A DNA stretch of 64,000 nt from an uncultured Niabella sp. GTDB lineage: Bacteria > Bacteroidota > Bacteroidia > Chitinophagales > Chitinophagaceae. Shown in pieces: positions 9,184-17,411 of this stretch. The notes beneath the pieces are model-generated. The model was not told the origin of the DNA. It saw only the letters and a list, made by a program, of their open reading frames with translations, and did no database searches. Position 1 is the first letter of the stretch, and each line of letters opens with the position of its first letter. A program made the translations under genes and the position numbers. Location of the stretch: NCBI GenBank assembly GCA_934486785.1, contig CAKSQK010000005.1, positions 1 to 64,000 on the forward strand, read 5' to 3'.

Positions 9184-9747
9184 TTAAAGTGAAAGAATTA
9201 AAGGTAGAATGAGGTTAGCCATTATGAAACCGCCCATCATAAAACTGACGGTCGCGATCAATGAAGGAAGTTGTAAGTTGGACAATCCCATAATGGCATG
9301 CCCGCTTGTGCAACCGCCTGCATAACGTGTGCCGAAGCCTACTAAAAAACCTCCGGCAACCATAATCAAAAATCCCTTCAGCGTAAACAACGACTGCCAA
9401 TTTATGATGTCTTCCGGAACAAGGCTATTGAAGTTTGTAATGCCGTAACCAGCCAATTCCGCTGCTAATTTTGGATTGACTTCAACAGGATGAGGATTCG
9501 ACATAAGGTTGATTGCTATTGCCCCGCCTAAAAAAATACCGAACACAAAAACCAGGTTCCATACTTCTTTTTTCCAATTGTACTGAAAGAAGGGAATATT
9601 GGCAGGGATACATGAAGCGCAAATGTGACGCAAGGACGAGCTGATGCCAAAAGATTTGTTGCCAATAATTAAAAGCGCAGGAACAGTTAAACCAATTAAG
9701 GGGCCCGCCACATACCATGGCCAGGGCTGCTTTAGAAACTCTATCAT
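9184..9747 (-). CDS. YeeE/YedE family sulfur transporter, N-terminal half-gene
   Basis: 187 residues from the ATG at 9747 (an alternative ATG at 9774 adds nine residues). I prefer 9747 because family members start with a M-x-E-x-L-x-Q-P-W-P-W-Y motif. The protein has about five hydrophobic segments and the conserved motif [12 protein letters not shown] with its relay Cys, which in YeeE passes thiosulfate along a row of cysteines. The next gene encodes the other half-repeat, so the two probably form a heterodimeric channel. Confidence 0.85.
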   Translation of the reverse strand: MIEFLKQPWPWYVAGPLIGLTVPALLIIGNKSFGISSSLRHICASCIPANIPFFQYNWKKEVWNLVFVFGIFLGGAIAINLMSNPHPVEVNPKLAAELAGYGITNFNSLVPEDIINWQSLFTLKGFLIMVAGGFLVGFGTRYAGGCTSGHAIMGLSNLQLPSLIATVSFMMGGFIMANLILPLILSL

Positions 9748-9836
9748 TTTTGTTTTAATTGTTTTGTTAATCACGACTGCACCGGAAGTATAAAACCAGC
9801 GATGCAGAAGTATAAGGGTTTATATTACCTGAAATC

Positions 9837-10043
9837 TTATTCTGCCTTTTCTTTGTCTTTTTGAAACATTGAGAACAAAAGTCCGCCCATAATTGAGCCG
9901 TAAATGGTGCTGTTAGCAGGGTTTGAAGTGATTGCACAAGTTCCCGAAATGCAGCCCACTTGCTGCCAATAAAAATACCCTGCTACTGCCCCCAAAAATA
10001 CACCAATAATGATGAGTAAATATTTTTTGCTGAAATTCTTCAT
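9837..10043 (-). CDS. DUF6132 small membrane protein
   Basis: 68 residues: one or two membrane helices around the conserved C-x-S-G-T-C-x-I-T-S and the ending G-S-I-M-G-G-L-L-F typical of DUF6132. I chose the ATG at 10043, 7 nt after the preceding stop; an ATG at 10061 overlapping that gene is also possible. The family is regularly found with rhodanese and DUF2892 genes. The two cysteines suggest sulfur binding, but the function is not known. Confidence 0.8.
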   Translation of the reverse strand: MKNFSKKYLLIIIGVFLGAVAGYFYWQQVGCISGTCAITSNPANSTIYGSIMGGLLFSMFQKDKEKAE

Positions 10044-10050
10044 AGCTTGC

Positions 10051-10260
10051 TTATTCTGCATTTGATTTTGTTTTGCGAACAGGTACATTACAACCAGACG
10101 CACCGCAACAACCAGTATTCAGTATGGGCATTAGCGAGAATAATACACCTGCACCAACAAATAGCCAATCTCTAACAACAATGCCTTGCACAATGATAAA
10201 AATGCCCAAAGCTAATCGCAGCACCCGCATAAAGCTCCAACCCTTCAGATAGTTTGTCAT
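10051..10260 (-). CDS. DUF2892 (YgaP-type) inner-membrane protein
   Basis: 69 residues, two hydrophobic helices in the DUF2892 arrangement (R-x-x-R-L-A-L-G-I-F-I-I-x-Q-G), with a Cys-rich ending N-T-G-C-C-G-A-S-G-C. In E. coli YgaP the same membrane domain is fused to a rhodanese; here the rhodanese is a separate gene in the same operon. Its start overlaps the stop of the next DUF2892 gene upstream by 4 bp (ATGA), so the two are probably translationally coupled. Confidence 0.85.
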   Translation of the reverse strand: MTNYLKGWSFMRVLRLALGIFIIVQGIVVRDWLFVGAGVLFSLMPILNTGCCGASGCNVPVRKTKSNAE

Positions 10261-10466
10261 TGCTTTTTCTTTTTAATGGTGTTGATGCCAAATGGCAAAT
10301 ACAATGGGCAGAAACTGATAAACGATGTGAGCAATAACACTACGGCTAAAATACCAAGCACGGTTGCCAGCGTTCCTGAGATGGCATTTGTAAAAAACAA
10401 AACACCAATTAAAACTGCAATAAGTATACGAAATACTTTGTCTGTTGTTCCCATATTATTTTTCAT
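10257..10466 (-). CDS. DUF2892 (YgaP-type) inner-membrane protein, second copy
   Basis: 69 residues with the family opening (M-G-T-T-D-K-V-F-R) followed by two hydrophobic helices and a short C-x-L-Y-L-P-F-G-I-N-T ending. It is a diverged paralogue of the gene that overlaps its 3' end. The rhodanese gene upstream ends 4 bp before this start, so the genes form a tight operon. A membrane anchor or sulfur-transfer partner for the rhodanese is the likely role. Confidence 0.85.
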   Translation of the reverse strand: MKNNMGTTDKVFRILIAVLIGVLFFTNAISGTLATVLGILAVVLLLTSFISFCPLYLPFGINTIKKKKQ

Positions 10467-10470
10467 CTGT

Positions 10471-10788
10471 TTATTGTTTAGTTATTTGATCTACATTTTG
10501 CCACGTTTTGCCATTGATTACATTTTGAAAACCATTTTGTTCCAAAATACTTTTTGCCTGACTGCTGCGGCCGCCACTTCTGCAAAAAACAACGATGTTT
10601 TTCTTGTTTTTAAATTTGGATAACTGGCTTGATATTTTGTCTAACGGAATATTTACAGCACCTTTTACGCTGCCTCCCAAAAATTCGCCGGGTGTGCGAA
10701 CGTCTACTAAAAACGCACCATTTTTTACAGCTTCTGTTAATGCGCTGTTGTCTGTTGGTGCAAACATATTTTTGAAAATCCCAAACAT
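10471..10788 (-). CDS. Single-domain rhodanese (sulfurtransferase)
   Basis: 105 residues, one rhodanese fold. The L-V-D-V-R-T-P-G-E-F motif is at 27-36 and the active-site loop C-R-S-G-G-R-S has the catalytic Cys69 that would carry a persulfide. No signal peptide, so probably cytosolic. It lies between the MBL-rhodanese gene and the DUF2892 pair and most likely moves sulfane sulfur from persulfides to acceptors. Confidence 0.92.
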   Translation of the reverse strand: MFGIFKNMFAPTDNSALTEAVKNGAFLVDVRTPGEFLGGSVKGAVNIPLDKISSQLSKFKNKKNIVVFCRSGGRSSQAKSILEQNGFQNVINGKTWQNVDQITKQ

Positions 10789-10815
10789 TATTGATACTGT
10801 TTTATTATGATTAAA

Positions 10816-12228
10816 TTAGTTTAATATTTTGCTTTGACATACGAAGTTTGTTTTGGGCACACTGGTTTTTGCAATAGCGTTGAAACCTCCTCCCACTTCT
10901 GTAAAATTTCTATAGCCTCTTGCCTGCAAAATGCTCGCTGCAATCATACTGCGGTAGCCGCCGGCACAATGCAGGTAGAAATGTTCTTGTGGGTTGATGT
11001 CTTTTATCCAATCGTTGATGTAGGCCAAAGGTTTACTGTATGCTTCTTCAATGTGTTCAGCAGCATACTCGCTTTCTTTGCGAACATCTACAATTTTGTG
11101 TTCGTCAATTTTTATTTCCGATGCAAATTGTTCAGGTGTAATTCGGGTTACGGTGTCTGTTTCTTTTCCTGCATTTTTCCATGCTTCAAAACCATTTTTC
11201 AGATGCCCCAATACATTGTCAAAACCTACACGGCTTAAACGTGTAACAGCTTCTTCTTCCTTTCCTTTGTCGGTTACCAACAAAATAGGTTGCTTTACAT
11301 TTACAATCATTGCTCCTACCCAGGGTGCAAAATCGCCACTCAAACCAATGTTTATAGATTGCGGAATAAACCCTTTTGCAAATTCTTTGTCGCTTCGCGT
11401 GTCTAAAATCAATGCTGCGGATGTTTCGGCTGCAGCTTCAAATTCTTCTACTGAAAGTTCTTTCATTCCCTGTTTCAGAACTACGTCAAAACTATCGTAA
11501 CCTTTTTTGTTCATGGCAACATTCATTCCGAAATAGGCAGGTGGCGGAAGCAAACCATCCGTAACAGCTTTGATAAAAGCCTCTTTGTTCGGCTGATTTA
11601 AAGCATAGTTCATTTTCTTTTGGTTGCCCAAACTGTCTACTGTTTCTTTCATCATGTTTTTTCCGCAAGCTGAACCAGCTCCGTGTGCAGGATAAACGGT
11701 TACGTCATCGGGAAGGAGTAAGATCTTTTTGTAAAGGCTTTCGTAAAGCAAACCTGCTAATGCTTCCTGTGTCATATTTGCTGCTTTCTGAGCCAGATCG
11801 GGTCTACCCACATCTCCCAAAAACAACGTATCGCCACTGAACAAAGCCGCTTCTTTTCCGTTTTCATCCAACAATAAATAGCAAGAACTTTCCATTGTAT
11901 GCCCCGGCGTATGTAGCACTTTGATTTTTACATTGCCGATTTCAAACGCCTGGTTATCTTCTGCAACTATCGCTTCAAATTCGGGTTGTGCAGTTGGGCC
12001 ATAAATAATAGGAGCATTTGTTTTTTTACTTAAATCAATATGCCCCGAAACAAAATCTGCGTGAAAGTGTGTTTCAAAAATGTATTTGAGTTGCACACCG
12101 TCTTTCTCTATGCGGTCAAGGTAGGGTTGCGTTTCTCGTAACGGGTCAATAATGGCTGCTTCACCATTTGACGTGATGTAATAGGCGCCCTGGGCCAAAC
12201 ACCCGGTATAAATTTGTTCTACTTTCAT
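10816..12228 (-). CDS. MBL-fold/rhodanese fusion, persulfide dioxygenase-like
   Basis: 470 residues. Residues 1-250 form a metallo-beta-lactamase domain of the ETHE1/Blh persulfide dioxygenase type, with metal ligands H54, H56, D58 and H63 (T-H-F-H-A-D-F-V-S-G-H) and G-D-T-L-F-L-G-D-V-G-R-P-D. Two rhodanese domains follow. The first lacks a Cys in the active loop (V-T-D-K-G-K), so it is probably inactive; the second has C-A-G-G-Y-R-S with Cys421. Known relatives oxidise glutathione or other low-molecular-weight persulfides to sulfite. It is the central enzyme of the sulfide-detoxification operon. Confidence 0.93.
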   Translation of the reverse strand: MKVEQIYTGCLAQGAYYITSNGEAAIIDPLRETQPYLDRIEKDGVQLKYIFETHFHADFVSGHIDLSKKTNAPIIYGPTAQPEFEAIVAEDNQAFEIGNVKIKVLHTPGHTMESSCYLLLDENGKEAALFSGDTLFLGDVGRPDLAQKAANMTQEALAGLLYESLYKKILLLPDDVTVYPAHGAGSACGKNMMKETVDSLGNQKKMNYALNQPNKEAFIKAVTDGLLPPPAYFGMNVAMNKKGYDSFDVVLKQGMKELSVEEFEAAAETSAALILDTRSDKEFAKGFIPQSINIGLSGDFAPWVGAMIVNVKQPILLVTDKGKEEEAVTRLSRVGFDNVLGHLKNGFEAWKNAGKETDTVTRITPEQFASEIKIDEHKIVDVRKESEYAAEHIEEAYSKPLAYINDWIKDINPQEHFYLHCAGGYRSMIAASILQARGYRNFTEVGGGFNAIAKTSVPKTNFVCQSKILN

Positions 12229-12251
12229 AATTTTTGAGTTGAAATAGGTCG

Positions 12252-12686
12252 TCAGTTTATCGTTGTATTCAATAAAATTTCCGTTTTCATAGAATTAGTA
12301 ACAAGACATCCGGCTTTTGCTTTTTCGGCAACACGCATTGCTTTTTCGTTGTCAGCTCCGGGGTTTACAAGTGTTATTTTCGGAAACATTTCAGCTTGTG
12401 TAATCTGGTATTTCCCGTCTGTCATTTCTAATTTAGCAATTGTTTTACAGCTAAAATCTTTTACGTCCATTTTAAAGTTTTGTGCTATGGCAAGAAAGGT
12501 AGCCATATAACAACTGTTGATAGCCGCTACAAATAAATGTTCAGGCGACCAAATGTTGGGTACTCCGTTTGGGAACTCTGGAGGTGTGGCGCATTCTATT
12601 GTTTTTTCCAAAACAGGCGATGATAGTTCACCAATTCTTGCTTCTTTCCATTGTATGTTTACTTCGTAAAAATGAGTTTGTGACAT
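12252..12686 (-). CDS. OsmC family peroxiredoxin-like protein
   Basis: 144 residues from the ATG at 12686. The first in-frame ATG (12731) is rejected because a start at 12686 matches family N-termini and leaves the conserved box at 12736-12756 upstream. Both OsmC cysteines are present: C in I-N-S-C-Y-M-A-T and C in A-K-A-G-C-L-V-T. OsmC proteins reduce organic hydroperoxides, and members in sulfide loci have been linked to persulfide handling. The gene has its own box exactly 50 bp upstream, so it may start a transcript continuing into the MBL-rhodanese gene 23 bp downstream. Confidence 0.9.
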   Translation of the reverse strand: MSQTHFYEVNIQWKEARIGELSSPVLEKTIECATPPEFPNGVPNIWSPEHLFVAAINSCYMATFLAIAQNFKMDVKDFSCKTIAKLEMTDGKYQITQAEMFPKITLVNPGADNEKAMRVAEKAKAGCLVTNSMKTEILLNTTIN

Positions 12687-12735
12687 GTATATATTTTTAA
12701 TTACTGTAAAATTGCGATTTAGATTTTGCATGTAC

Positions 12736-12756
12736 AGCCACTTTTGTTACACAAGC
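12736..12756 (-). promoter_or_regulatory. Conserved 21-bp box upstream of osmC-like gene
   Basis: Identical over 21 bp to 13609-13629. On the minus strand it contains TGTGTAACAAAAGTGGCT. TGTAAC is a typical Crp/Fnr-family half-site (compare TGTAAC-N4-GTTACA); the right half is degenerate. It ends 50 bp before the ATG. I infer an operator for the Crp/Fnr-type regulator encoded next to the locus. Confidence 0.6.
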
Positions 12757-12761
12757 AAAAG

Positions 12762-13559
12762 TTATTGTAACAACGTTTCTTTGAGTATGATGTAAATGCC
12801 CATCACCAGCACAAACCAACCAAACGCGGGTTTGATTTTTGAACCGTCAATTTTTTTAGAAAGTGCTATTCCAATAAAATTTCCGGCAATAGCAAATGCA
12901 GTAACTTTTGTAAGGAAGATATAATCAATTGGGGTTTGGCCACTTTCTCCGAAGAAGCCTATCAAAGATTTTGCTGCAATGATGACTAACGAAGTTCCAA
13001 CAGCTTCTTTCATGGGTAATTTGCTTAGCACTACCAACGCGGGAATGATTAAGAAACCCCCGCCAGCACCTACAAGCCCTGTTAAAATTCCAACAACTGC
13101 CCCCTCTACAATAATTAACGGGTAATTGAATTGTTGTTTTTTTGGTAGTTCATCCCAGCTTTTTTTGTCCTTTTTTATCATACTGTAAGAGGCAAAAATC
13201 ATGAGCAGGGCAAAAAGCAACATCAGTAAAATGCCTTTGGTAACGATAAAGTTTCCGATGTGAAAAATTTCCGGTGGAATGGCCGGAACGATAAAAGCTC
13301 TTGTAAGAAATACGGCTGCAATAGACGGAATACCGAATACTACAGCCGTTTTAATATTAACCAAACCTTTTGTGAAGTATGAAAATGAACCTACAATACT
13401 GGTAGTTCCAACAATAAAAAGCGAATAAGCGGTTGCCAATACTGCATCTACCCTAAATAAATAAACCAAAACGGGAACAGTAAGAATACTGCCGCCGCCA
13501 CCGATCAGTCCTAATGAAATGCCAATAAAAATTGATGCCAGGTAACCTACTTCGTCCAT
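12762..13559 (-). CDS. TSUP (TauE/SafE) family anion exporter
   Basis: 265 residues from the ATG at 13559 (the frame opens at 13598, but that would add a poorly hydrophobic leader). About eight membrane helices with the duplicated TSUP signature: G-L-I-G-G-G-G-S-I-L-T-V-P near the N-terminus and G-L-V-G-A-G-G-G-F-L-I-I-P near the middle. TSUP proteins export sulfite, sulfonates or thiosulfate. Beside a persulfide dioxygenase, which yields sulfite, sulfite export is the sensible guess. The start is preceded at 50 bp by the conserved box 13609-13629. Confidence 0.88.
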   Translation of the reverse strand: MDEVGYLASIFIGISLGLIGGGGSILTVPVLVYLFRVDAVLATAYSLFIVGTTSIVGSFSYFTKGLVNIKTAVVFGIPSIAAVFLTRAFIVPAIPPEIFHIGNFIVTKGILLMLLFALLMIFASYSMIKKDKKSWDELPKKQQFNYPLIIVEGAVVGILTGLVGAGGGFLIIPALVVLSKLPMKEAVGTSLVIIAAKSLIGFFGESGQTPIDYIFLTKVTAFAIAGNFIGIALSKKIDGSKIKPAFGWFVLVMGIYIILKETLLQ

Positions 13560-13608
13560 GCTTTTTGAAATTGCTGCTGCAAAAGTGAAACAATTCAAAT
13601 ACCTATAT

Positions 13609-13629
13609 AGCCACTTTTGTTACACAAGC
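13609..13629 (-). promoter_or_regulatory. Conserved 21-bp box upstream of the TSUP gene
   Basis: Second copy of the 21-bp sequence at 12736-12756, again exactly 50 bp before the start codon it serves (13559). It overlaps the last codons and stop (13620) of the Crp/Fnr-type gene. Identity across a coding and a noncoding setting, with identical spacing, points to a binding site rather than chance. Confidence 0.6.
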
Positions 13630-14243
13630 GTAATTTTGTTTCTGCCCAGCTTCACTTTTCCCATTTCTTCCAGTTGTTTTAACAATCTTGAAACTACTAC
13701 ACGGGCAGTTCCTAATTCGTTGGCTAATTGTTCGTGCGTTATGTTCAAAGTTTTGTTTCCGTTGAGTTCTGTTTTTTTATTGAGTAAAGCCAACATTCTT
13801 TCATCAACTTTTTTGAAAGCAATGGCGTTTACAATGTCCAGTAGTTCTTCAAAGCGCTTGTGGTACAACCGAAATATGTAATCCAACCATTGCGGATATT
13901 CTTTCATAAATACCGATACTTTTTCGATGGGTAAAAAAAGTATTTCCGCCACATCCTCAACTTCTGCTTTCACTTTACTTGTTTCGTTGTGCAAACCTCC
14001 TAAAAACGACATGATGCAACTTTCGCCGGCTTTGATGTAATACAATAAAATTTCCCTGCCGTATTCTTCTGTTCGGATAACTTTTAAAGTGCCTTTAATA
14101 ACAATAGGAATAGACCGAATGTGCGCATTTTCGTTGAGGATAATATCGCCTGCTTTGTAACTCTTTTGTATGCTGTATTGTTGTAGTTTTTCTATTAATT
14201 CTGGGGATGTTTTAAACTCTGTTATCTGTTGTAATTCTTCCAT
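13620..14243 (-). CDS. Crp/Fnr family transcriptional regulator
   Basis: 207 residues. The N-terminal 120 residues form a cyclic-nucleotide-binding-type beta-roll (G-D-I-I-L-N-E-N, G-T-L-K-V-I-R, G-E-S-C-I-M-S), then a dimer helix and a C-terminal winged helix (residues 160-207; L-N-I-T-H-E-Q-L-A-N-E-L-G-T-A-R-V-V-V-S-R-L-L-K). No Fnr-type Cys cluster at the N-terminus. The single Cys in G-E-S-C-I-M could sense redox or persulfide state, but that is a guess. It heads the sulfur locus. A TTGTAAC half-site also lies just before its own ATG (14250-14256), which fits autoregulation. Confidence 0.92.
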   Translation of the reverse strand: MEELQQITEFKTSPELIEKLQQYSIQKSYKAGDIILNENAHIRSIPIVIKGTLKVIRTEEYGREILLYYIKAGESCIMSFLGGLHNETSKVKAEVEDVAEILFLPIEKVSVFMKEYPQWLDYIFRLYHKRFEELLDIVNAIAFKKVDERMLALLNKKTELNGNKTLNITHEQLANELGTARVVVSRLLKQLEEMGKVKLGRNKITLV

Positions 14244-14364
14244 GCAGCTAAGTTACAATTTGTTTGGCTGTGGGTGGGCATGGGAGCCTGGTACAAAATA
14301 AAATTAAACCCGCTGTTATCTTGGGGAGTTACTGAATCCCAAAATGTTTCATTACACATATTTT

Positions 14365-14661
14365 TTAGGGTTTTGATGTTTCATATTCATCTTTGTACTG
14401 CCCAATATGTTTTTCGCTATCATTAATTTTTATCTTTTGCCGTTTAAAGTTTATAAAGCCTGATAGTAAAAGGATCACAGAGATGCCAGTAAATGTAATT
14501 TCAATTAAATTACCGTATTTCACACTGGTTAAATTATTTACACTAACTCCTGCCACTAAAAAATACATAGCAGTTCTTATGAAAGCTAAAAGAGTAGATT
14601 GGTTTGCAAGTGTTGTTCTCTGCAAAGCCAGTTTTTCCCGTAGTATTAAATCTTTATTCAT
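14365..14661 (-). CDS. DUF202 (YidH-like) membrane protein
   Basis: 98 residues from the ATG at 14661 (the frame is open to 14739, but family members begin close to the motif below). The DUF202 signature R-E-x-L-A-L-Q-R-T-T-L-A-N-x-x-T-L-L-A-F is present, followed by two or three membrane helices and a charged tail. Inner-membrane protein of unknown function. It stands alone between the Crp gene and the MurI-like gene. Confidence 0.85.
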   Translation of the reverse strand: MNKDLILREKLALQRTTLANQSTLLAFIRTAMYFLVAGVSVNNLTSVKYGNLIEITFTGISVILLLSGFINFKRQKIKINDSEKHIGQYKDEYETSKP

Positions 14662-14902
14662 TTTTGTTTTGTACAGATTTGTTGTACTAATGGTCAAAGC
14701 TAACATTTCGCACAGAGAAGTATTGTTAATAATGCTCAATTTTTATTGACTGTCCGTGGATGTCGTTCGTAAAATTGAGTTGCTTGATAGGTAGCGGGCA
14801 TTGGCCTTATAACATATAAGGATTAAATTAAGCATATAAAAATTGCGCTACATTGTAGAGTTCTGTCAGCTTTTGTTAAGTTGATGAAGCCTCAGTATTT
14901 TT

Positions 14903-16366
14903 TTAATTTTTGGGCAGTCCACTTATAAGACCGGTTAGTAAATCGTACACGTTCGGTATGGCCGTGCTAAAACGCCTGTAAGTGTCTGCTGTAATATTTG
15001 TTGTATCAAACGGAACATAGCTTACATAACTTTTTCCTGCTCCGGCCACGCGCCCGTATTTGTATTCATAGGTAAACCAGCCGTCTGGCTGCAGTTCAAT
15101 TTCCTTTAAAGAAGGGTTGGGTACGCTGATGAAAAAACCATGCTGGGGAGCTGTATCATCTTGTCGCTGCAAGCGATGCTTACGCAGTGCTATATAAGCT
15201 TCTTTGGCTGTTTCAATAGCAGGATCAATCAATTCCACATGAGCAGCCAGCACATGGCGGTATCGGTATCCGCTGTCGGTTTTAACGTGATACAGTTCCT
15301 GCAGCACCGCGCTGATCGTATCACGCAAATAAGGATAGTGTGTGCAGGCGAGCAGCAAAGTGTTCATCGGTGCCTTGTAATTTTCCTGTTTCATTTTTTC
15401 AAGCAATGTTACAAGATGGTAACGCACGTAATTGACTGCATCATTCAATTGCATTTCCAGGCAGTTTCCGGCCGGGCCTGCTTCACAAAGCAGTTTATTA
15501 TTCTCTGTATTGAAATTGTAAACAGGCAAAAGTGAAGGATCTATTTTTAGCTGTGTATTAGTGAATGATGGGCCTTTGTACGATGTTCTTACGGTTGTAA
15601 CCGTATCGCCAATATAGCTCCAGTCTTTGTCAATTGCCTCAGCAAGGCCAACACCACCCTGGCTCACGATGGATGGCTCTGGCAAGCCGTATTTTTTTGC
15701 CATCATTTTTATAGTATTCGGGTAACCGTTTGATGCCACAGTTCCCGCTGTGGCAAAAATGCCAATGGTACCAGGATACTTTTTTTGGTATTCCATTGTT
15801 GCTTTTACCCCGGCACTTATGACGCCCACAACCGGCATTGATGCATTTTTTTTCTTTGTGAATGCTATAATGTCTTCCAATGCATATGCCGTTGCCGTAT
15901 TGCATCCGATAACGATCATTTTTACAGGAGCCTTTTTATGATTGAGATGGTTTTGATATAGCAGCGTTTGGTATGACCCGTTCAGGAAAAAGTTCATTCC
16001 TTTTAAAATGTGCTCTTTTAAAAGATCGGTTTTGTTGACAGATGCATAATTGCCATAAGGCATATTAGCCTGGTCTGCGAGGTACTGAAAAGATTCGTTA
16101 TTGAAATCAGGCACTCCATCTGCACCGGGCAAACCAGACCTATTGTTGAATGCATCCAGCGTTACAATGGCCTGCAAAACAGTTAGCCCGCCCGTTCCGG
16201 AATCGAACACGCCAATGGGATGATCCTGCTGCTGGGCGAAGGAATAAGATGTGATAAACAATAAAAACAACGGCAGGACAATTTGCCTTAACGCCGGTTT
16301 CAAGGCTCCATTGCATAAAATGAGAGCGATGAATTTACTGTACTTATTATTCCGTTTATTTGTCAT
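14903..16366 (-). CDS. Secreted glutamate racemase-like (Asp/Glu racemase fold) protein
   Basis: 487 residues from the ATG at 16366, which overlaps the stop of the DinB gene (16356). The MurI hallmarks are intact: G-V-F-D-S-G-x-G-G-L-T-V-L, the first catalytic Cys in I-G-C-N-T-A-T-A, and the second in L-L-A-C-T-H-Y-P-Y-L. The protein is nearly twice the usual 260-280 residues, with insertions between the motifs and a C-terminal extension of about 120 residues. An N-terminal hydrophobic stretch ends in Y-S-F-A-Q-Q-Q, a signal-peptide cleavage site, so it is likely periplasmic or surface-located. MurI is normally cytosolic, so I infer a different role such as D-amino-acid metabolism outside the cytoplasm. 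Confidence 0.85.
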   Translation of the reverse strand: MTNKRNNKYSKFIALILCNGALKPALRQIVLPLFLLFITSYSFAQQQDHPIGVFDSGTGGLTVLQAIVTLDAFNNRSGLPGADGVPDFNNESFQYLADQANMPYGNYASVNKTDLLKEHILKGMNFFLNGSYQTLLYQNHLNHKKAPVKMIVIGCNTATAYALEDIIAFTKKKNASMPVVGVISAGVKATMEYQKKYPGTIGIFATAGTVASNGYPNTIKMMAKKYGLPEPSIVSQGGVGLAEAIDKDWSYIGDTVTTVRTSYKGPSFTNTQLKIDPSLLPVYNFNTENNKLLCEAGPAGNCLEMQLNDAVNYVRYHLVTLLEKMKQENYKAPMNTLLLACTHYPYLRDTISAVLQELYHVKTDSGYRYRHVLAAHVELIDPAIETAKEAYIALRKHRLQRQDDTAPQHGFFISVPNPSLKEIELQPDGWFTYEYKYGRVAGAGKSYVSYVPFDTTNITADTYRRFSTAIPNVYDLLTGLISGLPKN

Positions 16367-16808
16367 ATTGTCTTTTGTAAAGAATGTAGTCGGATGGAAG
16401 AGGCGGAACACCAGAATGCTTCAGTTCGGTTGCTATTTGAGCGCGGTGATAAGTGGAGTGGTTGATAACATGGAATAATATGTCTTGGATTTTGTTTGAA
16501 AAAGTTGTTCCGGCAAATGTGGTGTACTCAATTGTATCTGCTATTGCGCTGCCGGCAATGATGGTTGCTGTTTTAATGTGATTTTTTTTATCAATATCCA
16601 CAAGCATTTTCCATTCATTTTCATGCCATACAGCCAACTCCTTTTCCTTAATGATACGGGCATTCCATATCTGGTGCGCATTAATAATATGGTTCATCAG
16701 TTTCAAAGTTCTGTCAGAAACCACATGCAGGTTTTCAGAAATTAAAGCAATTAGTTTTTGATTATAATGATGGTTATAATCAAACAACTCCTTAAATTCT
16801 TCTTTCAT
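16356..16808 (-). CDS. DinB family protein
   Basis: 150 residues, a four-helix DinB/YfiT-like bundle. The metal-binding histidines are visible in the first helix region (M-N-H-I-I-N-A-H) and in the C-terminal motif H-V-I-N-H-S-T-Y-H-R-A-Q-I. Members act as thiol-dependent metal enzymes or stress proteins. The stop overlaps the start of the secreted MurI-like gene, so the two are probably co-transcribed. Confidence 0.9.
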   Translation of the reverse strand: MKEEFKELFDYNHHYNQKLIALISENLHVVSDRTLKLMNHIINAHQIWNARIIKEKELAVWHENEWKMLVDIDKKNHIKTATIIAGSAIADTIEYTTFAGTTFSNKIQDILFHVINHSTYHRAQIATELKHSGVPPLPSDYILYKRQYDK

Positions 16809-16832
16809 TTTTGCTGGTGCTGTTGAAAAATA

Positions 16833-17315
16833 TTATCTCCTTACCAGGCTGTCTATCGGGTATGCGGCTTCTATGCCGGCTCTTGTATTGGCCACCCAGC
16901 TATATAAAGTGTTCTTTTCAGCATCGGTTAAAATAGCGTCACGGTGTACCAGCGTGTAAGATTTCAAAGGCATTTCATTCTCTCTTACCAGCTCCTCCAC
17001 TTCTTCAAGTTTGCGGTATTGGTAGCGTACCGGCCTGTTAGTAAACTCATCAAAATTCAATTCCATCTTACCCTCTTTTATATGATCGGCCAACCACCAG
17101 GCCGTGGGTTGTATCTGGCTGTACCAGGGGTAATTGGTATTGTTGCTGTGGCAGTCGTAGCAGGCCTTTTGCAGAATGCCTTTTACATCTGCCGGTACAG
17201 CGTATTTGGTTTCAATGTTATGAGGCTGAGCGCCGGCGCTCTGGTTTTTTGCCGGGCGAAAAAACTGTATTACTACAAATGCGATGAGCAATACCAACAA
17301 AATTTTTTTTAGCAT
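16833..17315 (-). CDS. Haem-binding domain protein (c-type cytochrome-like)
   Basis: 160 residues from the ATG at 17315, which places a membrane anchor or signal (L-L-V-L-L-I-A-F-V-V-I-Q-F-F) at the start; the frame is open to 17402. One C-Y-D-C-H haem c motif is at about residue 53 in the typical setting A-C-Y-D-C-H-S-N-N-T-N-Y-P-W-Y, and M-P-L-K-S-Y may supply the axial Met. Periplasmic electron carrier or haem sensor; the partner is unknown. Confidence 0.9.
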   Translation of the reverse strand: MLKKILLVLLIAFVVIQFFRPAKNQSAGAQPHNIETKYAVPADVKGILQKACYDCHSNNTNYPWYSQIQPTAWWLADHIKEGKMELNFDEFTNRPVRYQYRKLEEVEELVRENEMPLKSYTLVHRDAILTDAEKNTLYSWVANTRAGIEAAYPIDSLVRR

Positions 17316-17411
17316 CGTTATAAAATTTATGGTTAAAACTTTTGAACGAAAAAATAGTGGGTGGCCTTCGCATTTTAAGGCCACCATTAATGCTCCCCGC
17401 AAAGAAAACCA

